A stretch of 41,088 nt of DNA from an uncultured Clostridia bacterium. GTDB lineage: Bacteria; Bacillota; Clostridia; Christensenellales; UBA1242. Positions 14,654 through 22,737 of this stretch are shown piece after piece. The position numbers and the translations under genes were made by a program. The notes under the pieces were generated by a model that worked only from the letters and a program-made list of their open reading frames with translations, was not told the origin of the DNA and ran no database searches. How positions within the stretch are numbered: position 1 is the stretch's first letter; each line of letters begins with the position of its first letter. The DNA is taken from positions 1-41,088 of the forward strand of contig CAKVHC010000010.1 in the NCBI GenBank assembly GCA_934747805.1, in the 5' to 3' direction.

Positions 14654-15457
14654 TGATTTTTTGTTTAAATAGCTTAGCTTAAAGCTATCTGTCAGGTTAA
14701 ATTTTAAACTTACTGATGCGAGTTTCAGCCTTTCTTTGCGGTCAGCCACTCCATACTTTCCGTCACCAATAACGTGATGTCCTATATATGCCATATGAGC
14801 ACGTATTTGGTGTGTGCGACCTGTATGTAGCGTAATTTCCACTAAACTATTACTACCTATAGTTTTAAGAACTTTGTATTCAGTTATGACTTCGACAGAA
14901 TTTGGTGTCGGCTTATCCATAACTGTAACTAGACTTTTTTTCGCGTCCTTTACACAATAATTTTTAAGTACTGCATGAGTTGAATTAAACTTACCTTTTA
15001 CCACAGCGTGATATTTTTTATCTAAAAGTCTATCTTTGAAAGCCGTTAAAAGTTCTTCATCCGCAGTCCTATTTCGAGCGAATATGACCAACCCAGACGT
15101 ACGTCTATCTAGACGGTGAACAGCGTAAATTTCGCCATATTCAGCCTTTAATTCATCAAATAGAGAGTCGCCTTTAAAATTGACAGTTTCAATATTATCA
15201 AACTTATCCACCACAATAACATTATCGTCTGAATACACAAGGTTGTAATGTTTGGATACTTGCTTTTGTTCATAAAACACAGTCACTACATCCCCGCCAT
15301 TCAGTACAATGTCTTCTTTGACACGTACGCCGTTAACCCTAGCGTCCTTATTTTTGATTAGGGCACGTGCTTTGGCGTAGTCGAAAAAAGGCAATTCATT
15401 GATAATTGCCTTAGATAGTTTTGTTTCTTGCTTAACACTAAATTCTTTCTTGTTCAT
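14627..15457 (-). CDS. RluA-family pseudouridine synthase
   Basis: Converts uridine to pseudouridine in rRNA or tRNA. An N-terminal S4 RNA-binding domain (about 1-70, with ARALIKNKDARVNGVRVK) precedes the catalytic domain with HRLDRRTSGL, whose aspartate is the nucleophile, and GRTHQIRAHM near the C-terminus. I place the start at the ATG at 15457, which fits the normal S4 start; the frame is open to a GTG at 15484. Neither has a good ribosome site, and the gene overlaps the upstream one by 20 nt, so coupling is likely. The exact target (RluC, RluD or another type) cannot be told. The last residues are encoded inside a perfect inverted repeat. Confidence 0.9.
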   Translation of the reverse strand: MNKKEFSVKQETKLSKAIINELPFFDYAKARALIKNKDARVNGVRVKEDIVLNGGDVVTVFYEQKQVSKHYNLVYSDDNVIVVDKFDNIETVNFKGDSLFDELKAEYGEIYAVHRLDRRTSGLVIFARNRTADEELLTAFKDRLLDKKYHAVVKGKFNSTHAVLKNYCVKDAKKSLVTVMDKPTPNSVEVITEYKVLKTIGSNSLVEITLHTGRTHQIRAHMAYIGHHVIGDGKYGVADRKERLKLASVSLKFNLTDSFKLSYLNKKSFKTKAWFE

Positions 15458-16307
15458 TATATTTTTTGCAAATATATTTTGCACTTTCGTCTTGGCTATT
15501 CAGTGCTTCACTGATAACCCATGGAGTCATATTCTTACGTTTGCACGCCAACACAAAATTATCCAAAAATTCGCATTCGTTTTCATCAAAAACTTTGTGT
15601 TTGACTTCACCTTTCTCGTTATACTCTATTGTATAACAATGAAAATGCGTTTTGTCCAAATATTCTCTGCCGAGTTCGTTTTCAATTTTGTCAAACACTC
15701 GTACAAAATCGTCTACACTATTTAGCGAGCCGTTTTCCCGTGCGTGCAAGTGTGCAACGTCAATGCAAGGATAGGTATTAGGCACGCTCTTGCAAATGGT
15801 GATTATCTCGTCCAAACTGCCCAAATTGGCAACTTTGCCAGCCACTTCTGGATACAAAGATACGTTGGACATATCATTTTGCATTACAACATATTTCATA
15901 TTGTTGATAACAGCCTTGAGTCCATTAGTGCGGTCTTCACTAGTCTTGCCATATCCACCGCCTGGATGGAATATAAACCTGGATGCTCCAATCTCATTGG
16001 CGAATTTGATACCCTCATCAAGTATTCGTTTGCTATTAGCTTGGACATCTGCATTTTGCGAACCTAAGTTGATGTAATATGGTCCATGAATTGACACAAA
16101 GATGCCGTCACGCTTGGCAGAATCAATCTGTTCGACAGTGAAACCGACATTCTTGTATCCGTAGGTGCATTGCAATTCAAAGGCGTTTAAACCATTATCC
16201 TTTAGCCAACCGAAAAATTGTTCTCGCTTGTTTTTAAAAGGCGGTTTTGAGAAATTGGCCGGCACACCAGCTGTGCCAAATTTTGCTATATTATTGGATT
16301 GAGCCAT
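15438..16307 (-). CDS. Endonuclease IV-like TIM-barrel protein
   Basis: Belongs to the AP endonuclease family 2 / xylose isomerase-like TIM-barrel group. Metal-binding motifs of endonuclease IV can be followed along the chain: SIHGPYYINL, FHPGGGYG, LYPEVAGK, CIDVAHLHA, THFHCY and, near the end, VISEAL. A role in repair of abasic DNA is therefore likely; a sugar isomerase is the alternative. I place the start at the ATG at 16307, which follows GAGGG with 7-nt spacing; the frame is open 10 codons further. Length is 289 aa, close to Nfo. It overlaps the end of the phospholipase D-like gene by 22 nt and is in turn overlapped by the pseudouridine synthase gene. Confidence 0.85.
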   Translation of the reverse strand: MAQSNNIAKFGTAGVPANFSKPPFKNKREQFFGWLKDNGLNAFELQCTYGYKNVGFTVEQIDSAKRDGIFVSIHGPYYINLGSQNADVQANSKRILDEGIKFANEIGASRFIFHPGGGYGKTSEDRTNGLKAVINNMKYVVMQNDMSNVSLYPEVAGKVANLGSLDEIITICKSVPNTYPCIDVAHLHARENGSLNSVDDFVRVFDKIENELGREYLDKTHFHCYTIEYNEKGEVKHKVFDENECEFLDNFVLACKRKNMTPWVISEALNSQDESAKYICKKYNEQERI

Positions 16308-17701
16308 TGCAATACCCTCGCCCAAAATCTGTTCCATACATTGAGTGTTGCCAAGTATGGTACTTTACATTCAGCACAATTGTCTATTAATTTTTGATAG
16401 ATATCAATCTGTTTTTTGACAACTGTCGAATCGTAGAAAAATGCTGTAAGATTAAAGTTGTTCCATAGCGAATTGGCATCCAATTCTACATTGCCAATGC
16501 ATGCCAAATTGTCGTCGATTATGACCGCTCTGTCGTTTATGTAGCCGTTGTACTGATACACCTCAACACCAAACTTCATAAGCTTGCTAAGGTTAATTTT
16601 AGTGAGGCAGAACTTTATAGGCGATTGTGACATTTTGCCGATCACAAACTGCACTTTCACGCCAGATTTTTTGGCAATACGAATCGCTTGCATAAGGTTG
16701 GAGTTTGGTATAAAGCTGTTTGTTACGATAATAATGCGGTTTTTCGCCTCATAAATCGCTTTTATAATAGCTCCGAGAATCGAATAGTTCTTGGTGTCTG
16801 GCCCATCAAAAGCAACTTGTACAGCTGAATGTGGCAACTCTTCGTCGAATGTGTGCAAGGTCAATTTGTGATATTTGCCACTAGCATAGTTGAAGTCTTG
16901 ATAGAATCTCGTTGTGCAATAATTGACAGCCTCACCTTCAATGCGAACGACTGAGTCATGCCAATTTGAATATTTCTCATTTGCGTTATTGGATTCATTA
17001 GATAATCTTGCTGAGCCGACATATACAATTTTGCCGTCTAACAAGAACATATTACGCTTGTTGCGGTGTGAATTGCTGAATGAAAAACTTTTCAGATATT
17101 TACGATTAAATCTACGTACAGTTGCACCAGCAAGGCTGAGAGCTGTGAAAAATAGTTTGCTAGACTTTCTCGAGCCAAGAGCATCGTACAGAATGCTGAC
17201 CTCTACACCACTTTTTGCCTTAGAAATGAGTAGTTCACGCATTTTGTTGCCAAATTCGTCATTTTTGAATGAATAAATCTCCAAGCGGATGCTGTCCTGT
17301 GCATTCTCAATATCTTTTAGGAACGATTCAAAGAATTCCTTATTGTTCGCATACAAATCCACCTTGTTTTTCTGAGTGTAGTATGCATCGCCTTGATTGT
17401 AGTTGTATTTCGCAAGAGCTGGTGCATTGTTAGGCAGTTTGTAACTTGAATAGAAATTGCTGTCTTGATTATAAAAATCTAAATACGTTTTGTCTTCGAA
17501 TTGCTTTCGTTTGCCATTTTTCTGCTGGATAAATCGGCAACCTTGTCCAAAAATGAGATAACATACAAAGCCAACTAGTGGAAAAGCCAAAATAACGAGC
17601 GTCCACAAAATGTATGTGTGTACATACTTTCTCTGAAAATAGTACATCAAAAATAGCAATACAAAATTTATTAATAAAATTATGAATAATGCGGGTTGCA
17701 T
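16286..17701 (-). CDS. Cardiolipin synthase-like phospholipase D protein with degenerate HKD motifs
   Basis: 471 aa with the cardiolipin synthase layout: two N-terminal membrane helices (about 5-21 and 29-52), then two phospholipase D domains (about 125-260 and 300-450). Both catalytic H-x-K-x4-D motifs are altered. In the first, the H and K positions are K215 and N217, while D222 and the following GKIVYVGS are kept. In the second they are N389 and R391, with D396 and CIGNVELD kept. The phosphatidyl-enzyme histidine is thus missing twice, so normal synthase activity is unlikely. A binding or regulatory role at the membrane is possible. Its gene lies 1 nt after the Cys-cluster gene in the same operon. 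Confidence 0.85.
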   Translation of the reverse strand: MQPALFIILLINFVLLFLMYYFQRKYVHTYILWTLVILAFPLVGFVCYLIFGQGCRFIQQKNGKRKQFEDKTYLDFYNQDSNFYSSYKLPNNAPALAKYNYNQGDAYYTQKNKVDLYANNKEFFESFLKDIENAQDSIRLEIYSFKNDEFGNKMRELLISKAKSGVEVSILYDALGSRKSSKLFFTALSLAGATVRRFNRKYLKSFSFSNSHRNKRNMFLLDGKIVYVGSARLSNESNNANEKYSNWHDSVVRIEGEAVNYCTTRFYQDFNYASGKYHKLTLHTFDEELPHSAVQVAFDGPDTKNYSILGAIIKAIYEAKNRIIIVTNSFIPNSNLMQAIRIAKKSGVKVQFVIGKMSQSPIKFCLTKINLSKLMKFGVEVYQYNGYINDRAVIIDDNLACIGNVELDANSLWNNFNLTAFFYDSTVVKKQIDIYQKLIDNCAECKVPYLATLNVWNRFWARVLQWLNPII

Positions 17702-17702
17702 A

Positions 17703-18539
17703 TCATATTCTCCTTTCGTCTTTTAAAGGCACTGCCAACTGCTCTCCCCTTATAAACTTTTCAACCACAGCGTTAGGTTTGAGTTGTCTAGCTTTGTCAA
17801 ATTTGCCAGCCTTTCCCAGTTTGTAGCAAGCGGTGTAATATCCTATACACGTTTCAATGATTGTTTGCAATTCGTCCTGGGTTAGTTGAACATTATCTCG
17901 TTTGACAGTGTATCTAACAAGTGTTTCCACATAACCATTTGTCAGCTCTCTTCTTTCCAAAATTGGCATACGTTCCAGTCTATCGTAATACTGTTTTAAG
18001 AACTCTTGGTCAACACCGTCAATTACTTGATTGCCCAAACTGAATTTATAGCAAAATGCCGAATAGCCAAAAATGTTCTCGATAACTGGTGAAATCAACT
18101 TGAATGTTTCAAACATTCCATAATGTTTACGTGGATATCTCGCAGCAAGCGTTTTGTACGTTTGCATCGTCTGATCACGGGTCACCAGTGTCTTTCTATC
18201 GCTTGAACTGCTCAACTTTAGGATTGCCTGATCAAACTGACTGTAAAACTCTTTTCTATTTTCGCTATCAAACGGCAAACAAATTTCTTTGTTCACATAG
18301 CTGTGTGCCAAGCGCAAATTCTCTTCGTCAATGTCGTATGGCGGAACGTTTTCATCCAACGATTGCATTTCCGTCTTTGAATTTCTAGGTGGTTCTACAA
18401 ACGTCGTTGTAGGACGCTTTATCTCTCGTGGGTCGGTTTCAGTATTCAACTCAGGGTGTGCCACCTCGCATTCTTTGCACGCACTGTAGCCTTCGTGTCT
18501 AAATAGTGGGCAGTTTTTACTTTCAGGACAATTTGACAT
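17703..18539 (-). CDS. Hypothetical protein with N-terminal Cys cluster
   Basis: 278 aa, family not recognised. The N-terminus carries five cysteines and one histidine in a short span (C4, C10, H15, C20, C23 plus H28), as in a small zinc- or metal-binding knuckle. A Pro- and Thr-rich linker (about 30-70) follows, then an all-helical domain (about 75-270) without known motifs. The ATG at 18539 is preceded by GAGGGG and a consensus sigma-A promoter. It is first gene of an operon with the degenerate phospholipase D protein (1-nt gap), the endonuclease IV-like protein and a pseudouridine synthase. Confidence 0.8.
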   Translation of the reverse strand: MSNCPESKNCPLFRHEGYSACKECEVAHPELNTETDPREIKRPTTTFVEPPRNSKTEMQSLDENVPPYDIDEENLRLAHSYVNKEICLPFDSENRKEFYSQFDQAILKLSSSSDRKTLVTRDQTMQTYKTLAARYPRKHYGMFETFKLISPVIENIFGYSAFCYKFSLGNQVIDGVDQEFLKQYYDRLERMPILERRELTNGYVETLVRYTVKRDNVQLTQDELQTIIETCIGYYTACYKLGKAGKFDKARQLKPNAVVEKFIRGEQLAVPLKDERRI

Positions 18540-18560
18540 AACCCCTCGCTTGTTAAGTCG

Positions 18561-18589
18561 ATTATACTATAGTAATAGTATATTGTCAA
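18561..18589 (-). promoter_or_regulatory. Consensus sigma-A promoter of the Cys-cluster/PLD operon
   Basis: On the minus strand TTGACA (18584-18589), 17-bp spacer, TATAAT (18561-18566). Both hexamers are perfect. Confidence 0.85.
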
Positions 18590-18640
18590 ATATTAATCTA
18601 AATTGCGACACGAAATTTCCATGCTTTTTTGTTAATTTAG

Positions 18641-18669
18641 TTGTCAAAAGCATATGCTTGTGATATATT
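18641..18669 (+). promoter_or_regulatory. Sigma-A promoter of tRNA-Thr(CGT)
   Basis: TTGTCA (18641-18646), 17-bp spacer, TATATT (18664-18669), 34 nt before the tRNA. Confidence 0.7.
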
Positions 18670-18703
18670 ATTAATGTTTTGCAATACAATGTACAAGTTT
18701 CAT

Positions 18704-18778
18704 GCTGATGTGGCTCAGGGGTAGAGCAATTGATTCGTAATCAATAGGTCGCGAGTTCAAATCTCGCCATCAGCTCCA
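18704..18778 (+). tRNA. tRNA-Thr (anticodon CGT)
   Basis: 75 nt with CCA encoded. The acceptor is GCTGATG/CATCAGC. The anticodon arm ATTGA-TTCGTAA-TCAAT gives CGT. It is a single-gene unit and the second threonine tRNA in the window. Confidence 0.96.
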
Positions 18779-18787
18779 TACAAAAAA

Positions 18788-18812
18788 CCACCAGATTATC
18801 TGGTGGATTTTT
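18788..18812 (+). terminator. Terminator of tRNA-Thr(CGT)
   Basis: CCACCAGA (18788-18795) and TCTGGTGG (18799-18806) followed by a short T-run. Confidence 0.8.
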
Positions 18813-18925
18813 ATTGTCTGTCATATATAGATAAATAATTTTACTAAAACCTGCAGTTACTACAATAACACAAATATATCTTTGAATAATAATTTGCCTA
18901 TATATTCAAAAATTTATAATATTCA

Positions 18926-19618
18926 TCAATTAAATCCATTTGATTTTTCACAAATAACAACCATTGAATTGTTAAATCCAGAGATCTCTTCTGTGTTGAA
19001 TTTCTCAATTATCGAAAGATTTGCATTCATTAATTCTTGTTGAAAATTTTTCCAATTAACAATGCGACAAGATGTTGACGCAACTTGGACAATTTTACCA
19101 TTGAATTCTCTTTCACTCAAATTAAATGACTTGGTTATATCGCTATTATTCTTCTCTTGAACTCCATCTCCCATAACAGAAATTATTGCTTTCCCACTAT
19201 TTTTTAAATGAGAATAGATAAAAGTCAAAAATTTATGTCTATCTTCGTCTTTTACTAGCATGTGTAATGTAGAAATAGCATAGATGTAATCATATTTCTC
19301 AATTAAATTATTTTCTAACGCATCTAATACAAAAAATTTATTATTTTCTACCTTGCTTTCTTTTGCTTTTCTTTTACACCAATTTATTGCTTCTGGCGAG
19401 ACATCTGTTGCGGTTATGTCTAATCCATTTTTCATTAAATAAATCGCATTTTGTCCTTCACCACAACCAATTTCAAAAATTTTGGAGCTGCCAATTGCAC
19501 CATATTTTATTAATAAGTCTAAAATAATCTTTGAAGGATTTTCATCTGCCCAAGAGACTTTCTCTTCAGTATGAATTTTTTTATATCTCTCGTCATACGC
19601 TTCATAATATTTTTTCAT
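18926..19618 (-). CDS. Class I SAM-dependent methyltransferase
   Basis: Small-molecule type methyltransferase of the TehB/SmtA-like group. Motif I is FEIGCGEGQNAIYL, followed by the acidic ribose-binding ITATDVSPEA, motif II region FVLDALEN and YAISTLHML. The substrate is unknown. I place the start at the ATG at 19618, which follows GGAG with 6-nt spacing (a second ATG lies four codons upstream), giving 230 aa. The gene is visibly more AT-rich than its neighbours, stands alone, and lies beside a tRNA-Thr gene; these are signs of possible acquisition. Between its stop and the tRNA terminator is about 110 nt of AT-rich sequence in which I see no gene. Confidence 0.88.
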   Translation of the reverse strand: MKKYYEAYDERYKKIHTEEKVSWADENPSKIILDLLIKYGAIGSSKIFEIGCGEGQNAIYLMKNGLDITATDVSPEAINWCKRKAKESKVENNKFFVLDALENNLIEKYDYIYAISTLHMLVKDEDRHKFLTFIYSHLKNSGKAIISVMGDGVQEKNNSDITKSFNLSEREFNGKIVQVASTSCRIVNWKNFQQELMNANLSIIEKFNTEEISGFNNSMVVICEKSNGFN

Positions 19619-19682
19619 CTGTTTCTCCATAATTATTTTATACTATCAAATAAAGCTACGATATATTTAAGTATTTACATTT

Positions 19683-20159
19683 TTATTTTAACAATTTGGT
19701 GCTGACAATAACTGTGTTTTTATACAAGTTTAGTTGCATTATCACGACATCTATTTCCTTGTTGACGAATTTATCTTTGTTGGACACGTCTTCATTGCTC
19801 ATTTGGGAAAAAGGCAAGAATATCTCATAGCCAGACTGTTTGCCGTGCAACCCAACTGGGCCAATGTTTGTCAAATTCACTCGCAAGATGTCTCCTACTT
19901 TAAGATTGATAAGTGGCGAATTGGCATTTTCATTGGCTGTCTTGTAATCAAGTACGATTTCGCCGTTCTTGTCATAATCGCTAGACACCACAACCAAGAC
20001 AGCATCTCCTGCCTTGTAAACTCTTGGCAAAGTAGTGCTGTCAATTATGCCGATATTCATTCCGCCGATATTAACTTTGGCGATTTTTTCATCACGTGAC
20101 AGAATCGTTCCAGTGATAATCTCACCCCTAAGGTACTGATATTTATTTTTTCTCTCCAT
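19683..20159 (-). CDS. S1-domain RNA-binding protein
   Basis: 158 aa made of two S1/OB-fold repeats (about 8-72 and 85-156), each with the beta-strand pattern of S1 domains (GTILSRDEKIAKVNIGG and GDILRVNLTNIGPVGLHG). It corresponds to a cut-down ribosomal protein S1-like protein: in many Clostridia an S1 gene stands next to plsC and ispH. I use the ATG at 20159, preceded by GGAG at 7-nt spacing. A GTG two codons upstream is too close to that site. It overlaps the end of plsC by 17 nt, so coupled translation is likely. Role: probably RNA binding in translation, inferred only. Confidence 0.8.
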   Translation of the reverse strand: MERKNKYQYLRGEIITGTILSRDEKIAKVNIGGMNIGIIDSTTLPRVYKAGDAVLVVVSSDYDKNGEIVLDYKTANENANSPLINLKVGDILRVNLTNIGPVGLHGKQSGYEIFLPFSQMSNEDVSNKDKFVNKEIDVVIMQLNLYKNTVIVSTKLLK

Positions 20160-20742
20160 TTCCACTCTCCAAAAGTTCGTTCATTTTATTGCAAATAATG
20201 TTGCCGAATTCTTCCATAGATTCTTTAGTTAGGCTATAACCTTCTGGGCTAATTGGCTCGCCTATTATGAGTTTGTTACGCCTAAAAGGCTTGTTTTTCT
20301 TAGCAAACATTATTGGCAATACTGGCACTTGTGACCTAATGGCGAATAGAGAAACACCTTCCTTAACACATGTCGGATCCATTTCAGGTTGTTTCGTGCG
20401 TGTGCCAGCAGGGAAAATGACGACCGAACGTCCTGCGTTGAGTTCGTCAAACACCATTCTTATCGAACTCATTTCTGGCTTGGCACGATTTACAGGGATG
20501 CCACCCAATTTACCCAAAAACCATCTAGAAAATGGCTTGCTCATCAGTTCCTTTTTAGCTAAGAACTTGGTTTTTCGTGTTCGGTGAAACATTATTACCA
20601 CAGGGTCCCAATTTGACATGTGATTGCTGACAATTATATAAGGACCTTTTTTACGCAGGCGTTTTCTACCCACAACCTTTACAGCCATAAACATTATAAG
20701 CAGCGGTATAAACGCTAGCACGTAACAGATAAAGTATATCAT
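20143..20742 (-). CDS. plsC: 1-acyl-sn-glycerol-3-phosphate acyltransferase
   Basis: Adds the second acyl chain to lysophosphatidic acid to give phosphatidic acid at the membrane. 199 aa with one N-terminal membrane helix. Motif I (H-x4-D) is NHMSNWD; motif III is FPAGTRT, where the usual glutamate of FPEGTR is alanine; motif II region GGIPVNR is present. The ATG at 20742 follows AAAGGAG and overlaps the stop of the upstream flavoprotein by ATGA, so the genes are coupled. The lost glutamate may affect glycerol-phosphate binding, but some acyltransferases of this family carry other residues here. Confidence 0.9.
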   Translation of the reverse strand: MIYFICYVLAFIPLLIMFMAVKVVGRKRLRKKGPYIIVSNHMSNWDPVVIMFHRTRKTKFLAKKELMSKPFSRWFLGKLGGIPVNRAKPEMSSIRMVFDELNAGRSVVIFPAGTRTKQPEMDPTCVKEGVSLFAIRSQVPVLPIMFAKKNKPFRRNKLIIGEPISPEGYSLTKESMEEFGNIICNKMNELLESGNGEKK

Positions 20743-21965
20743 ATTTTTCTCCTTTGTCCTGCATTCCAGCCTGCCACATAGCCAGTGCTGAACGCAATTT
20801 GCAAATTGAAGCCACCAGTAAGTGCATCAACATCCAAAACTTCTCCACAATAGAAAAGATTTGGCACAAGCTTGCTTTCCATTGTTTTTGGCTTCACCTC
20901 GTTCAAGTCTACTCCACCACTGGTTATGATGCCGTAGTCAAGTTGGTCAAGCCCACGAATCGTAAATTCAAAATGTTTTAATAGGTTGGCTAAAATTTGA
21001 CGTTCTTCCTTATTGGTCTGGCAAGCCATTTGTTCGCCAAATGTGATTCGCTCAACAAAATAATCAACAAAACGTGCTGGCAACTGACTTTTTAAATAGT
21101 TCTTAACAGATTTTTTATTGAACTCGCTTGTCACGAATTCTCTATTAAACTTATCCAAAAGTTTCTGCGTTGTAAGTGCTGGTTTAAAATCTATACTAAT
21201 CTCATGATTAGCAATTTCTTGCTGACAAATTAGGCTAGACATTGTGAGTGCTATTGGTCCAGAAATGCCATTGTTTGTAAACAACATCTCGCCTTGTAAA
21301 CTGATTTTATCGTATGCCAATGCGACGTTTTTGAGCGACAAACCTTCCAATTCTCTAACGTCATCTTTTAGAATTATAGGCACGAGTGCTGGTCGTATTG
21401 GCGTGACTTTATGCCCCATGTCAGAAGCAAATTTATAACCGTCACCAGTAGAGCCTGTGGATGAATATGTTTTGCCGCCTGTCGCAACAATGGCACATTG
21501 TGTAGTGTATTTGTCATTATTCGTACTCAATATAAAGTGGTCGTCAACTTTTTTAATGTTTTTAACTTCACTGCCTAACTTGACGTCAACGCCCACTGAA
21601 TCTATGAGTTTTTCCAGCGTCTTGGTGACGTCGCTTGCCTTGTCACTCACAGGAAAGACTCGATTGCCACGTTCAGTTTTTAGATTCAATCCAGAACATG
21701 TCAAAAGGTTGATAAGGTCGTCACTATTAAATTGAGAAAGTGCCGAACGCATAAAGTTTGCGCCGTGAACTGTGTTCTCAATATGCTCACTGATTGGGCT
21801 ATTGTTGGTCACATTGCATCTTCCCTTGCCCGTTATGTAAATCTTACGTCCAAGCTTGTCGTTCTTCTCCACTAACAGCACTCTAGCACCACAAAGACCA
21901 GCAGTATAACCTGCCATCAATCCGCTAGCACCACCGCCTATTACGATAACATCATAATCAAACAT
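20739..21965 (-). CDS. BaiN/HI0933-family flavoprotein (NAD(P)/FAD-dependent)
   Basis: FAD-dependent protein of the HI0933/BaiN family. The N-terminal dinucleotide-binding motif DVIVIGGGASGLMAG is followed by RKIYITGKGRCNVTN, the family signature, and a C-terminal FAD segment (DVDALTGGFNLQIAFSTGYVAG). BaiN is linked to bile-acid 7-dehydroxylation in one Clostridium, but this family is widespread and the substrate here is unknown. Start is the ATG at 21965 (408 aa); a TTG seven codons upstream overlaps the -10 box. There is little ribosome site and the predicted RNA start is about 3 nt before the ATG. It is first gene of an operon with plsC and the S1 protein. Confidence 0.9.
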   Translation of the reverse strand: MFDYDVIVIGGGASGLMAGYTAGLCGARVLLVEKNDKLGRKIYITGKGRCNVTNNSPISEHIENTVHGANFMRSALSQFNSDDLINLLTCSGLNLKTERGNRVFPVSDKASDVTKTLEKLIDSVGVDVKLGSEVKNIKKVDDHFILSTNNDKYTTQCAIVATGGKTYSSTGSTGDGYKFASDMGHKVTPIRPALVPIILKDDVRELEGLSLKNVALAYDKISLQGEMLFTNNGISGPIALTMSSLICQQEIANHEISIDFKPALTTQKLLDKFNREFVTSEFNKKSVKNYLKSQLPARFVDYFVERITFGEQMACQTNKEERQILANLLKHFEFTIRGLDQLDYGIITSGGVDLNEVKPKTMESKLVPNLFYCGEVLDVDALTGGFNLQIAFSTGYVAGWNAGQRRKI

Positions 21966-21974
21966 ATTTGACTC

Positions 21975-22003
21975 ATTATACAACAAAAAATAAAATCTAG
22001 CAA
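21975..22003 (-). promoter_or_regulatory. Sigma-A promoter of the BaiN-like/plsC/S1 operon
   Basis: On the minus strand TTGCTA (21998-22003), 17-bp spacer, TATAAT (21975-21980). The -35 box lies inside the terminator stem of the upstream gene. Confidence 0.65.
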
Positions 22004-22014
22004 CTGCTAGATTT
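21982..22014 (-). terminator. Terminator of the rluB operon
   Basis: AAATCTAGCA (21993-22002) and TGCTAGATTT (22005-22014), a 10-bp perfect stem with a 2-nt gap, followed on the minus strand by TATTTTTT. It includes the stop codon of the pseudouridine synthase gene and overlaps the next promoter. Confidence 0.8.
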
Positions 22015-22731
22015 ATTTTGAGATTTTAATTTGCGAATATATTGCATTTCTTTTTGGTTAAGTTGCTTGTATTCCCCACGAGAAAGTCCGCCAAGACGAA
22101 TTTCTCCGATTTGGACACGTTTCAAAAATACGACATTTTTGCCTACTGCTTCAAACATTTTACGCACCTGACGATTCTTGCCTTCGTGAATTGTGACTTC
22201 CAGTTTGGTAAACTTCTCGTCCTCGTCCAAAACAACCACATTTGACTCGCCTGTTATATAACCGCCAATATCCACGCCCTTCTTAAGCGCATTGATTTCG
22301 TCCATTGAAATATGGCCTTCTATTTTAACCATATACACTTTGTCAATTGCGTTCTTTGGGTGTGTGATTAAATTGGTGAGTTCGCCGTCATCCGTTAGAA
22401 GTAGTAGTCCTTCCGTGTCAAAATCTAGCCTGCCTATTGGATAAATACGCTTCTTCACTCCACGCATAAGGGATAACACTGTTTTGCGGTCATGGTCATC
22501 TTTCGCCGAACAGATGAAACCTTTTGGCTTGTGCAGTTTGTAATACACGAAGTCTTCTGCCATATGGACTGCCTTGCCGTCCACTGTAACTCGGTCGAAA
22601 TCCAAATTGACGTCGTAACCTAGTTCACGAAGAACCTTGCCGTTGACTTTAACCTTGCCTTCACTGATAAGTTCGTCACATTTTCTGCGTGAAGCCACGC
22701 CACAACTTGCCAAATATTTATTAATTCTCAT
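21997..22731 (-). CDS. rluB: RsuA/RluB-family rRNA pseudouridine synthase
   Basis: Makes a pseudouridine in rRNA (23S position 2605 for RluB in E. coli numbering). 244 aa. The S4 domain at the N-terminus (MRINKYLASCGVASRRKCDE) precedes the catalytic motif GRLDFDTEGLLLLTDDG and the KNRQVRKMFEAVG segment. ATG at 22731 follows AAGGA. It lies 6 nt after the carboxypeptidase gene. In B. subtilis, rluB also stands close to a dac-type carboxypeptidase gene and sporulation genes, which supports RluB over RsuA. Confidence 0.92.
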   Translation of the reverse strand: MRINKYLASCGVASRRKCDELISEGKVKVNGKVLRELGYDVNLDFDRVTVDGKAVHMAEDFVYYKLHKPKGFICSAKDDHDRKTVLSLMRGVKKRIYPIGRLDFDTEGLLLLTDDGELTNLITHPKNAIDKVYMVKIEGHISMDEINALKKGVDIGGYITGESNVVVLDEDEKFTKLEVTIHEGKNRQVRKMFEAVGKNVVFLKRVQIGEIRLGGLSRGEYKQLNQKEMQYIRKLKSQNKSSSC

Positions 22732-22737
22732 AAATCC

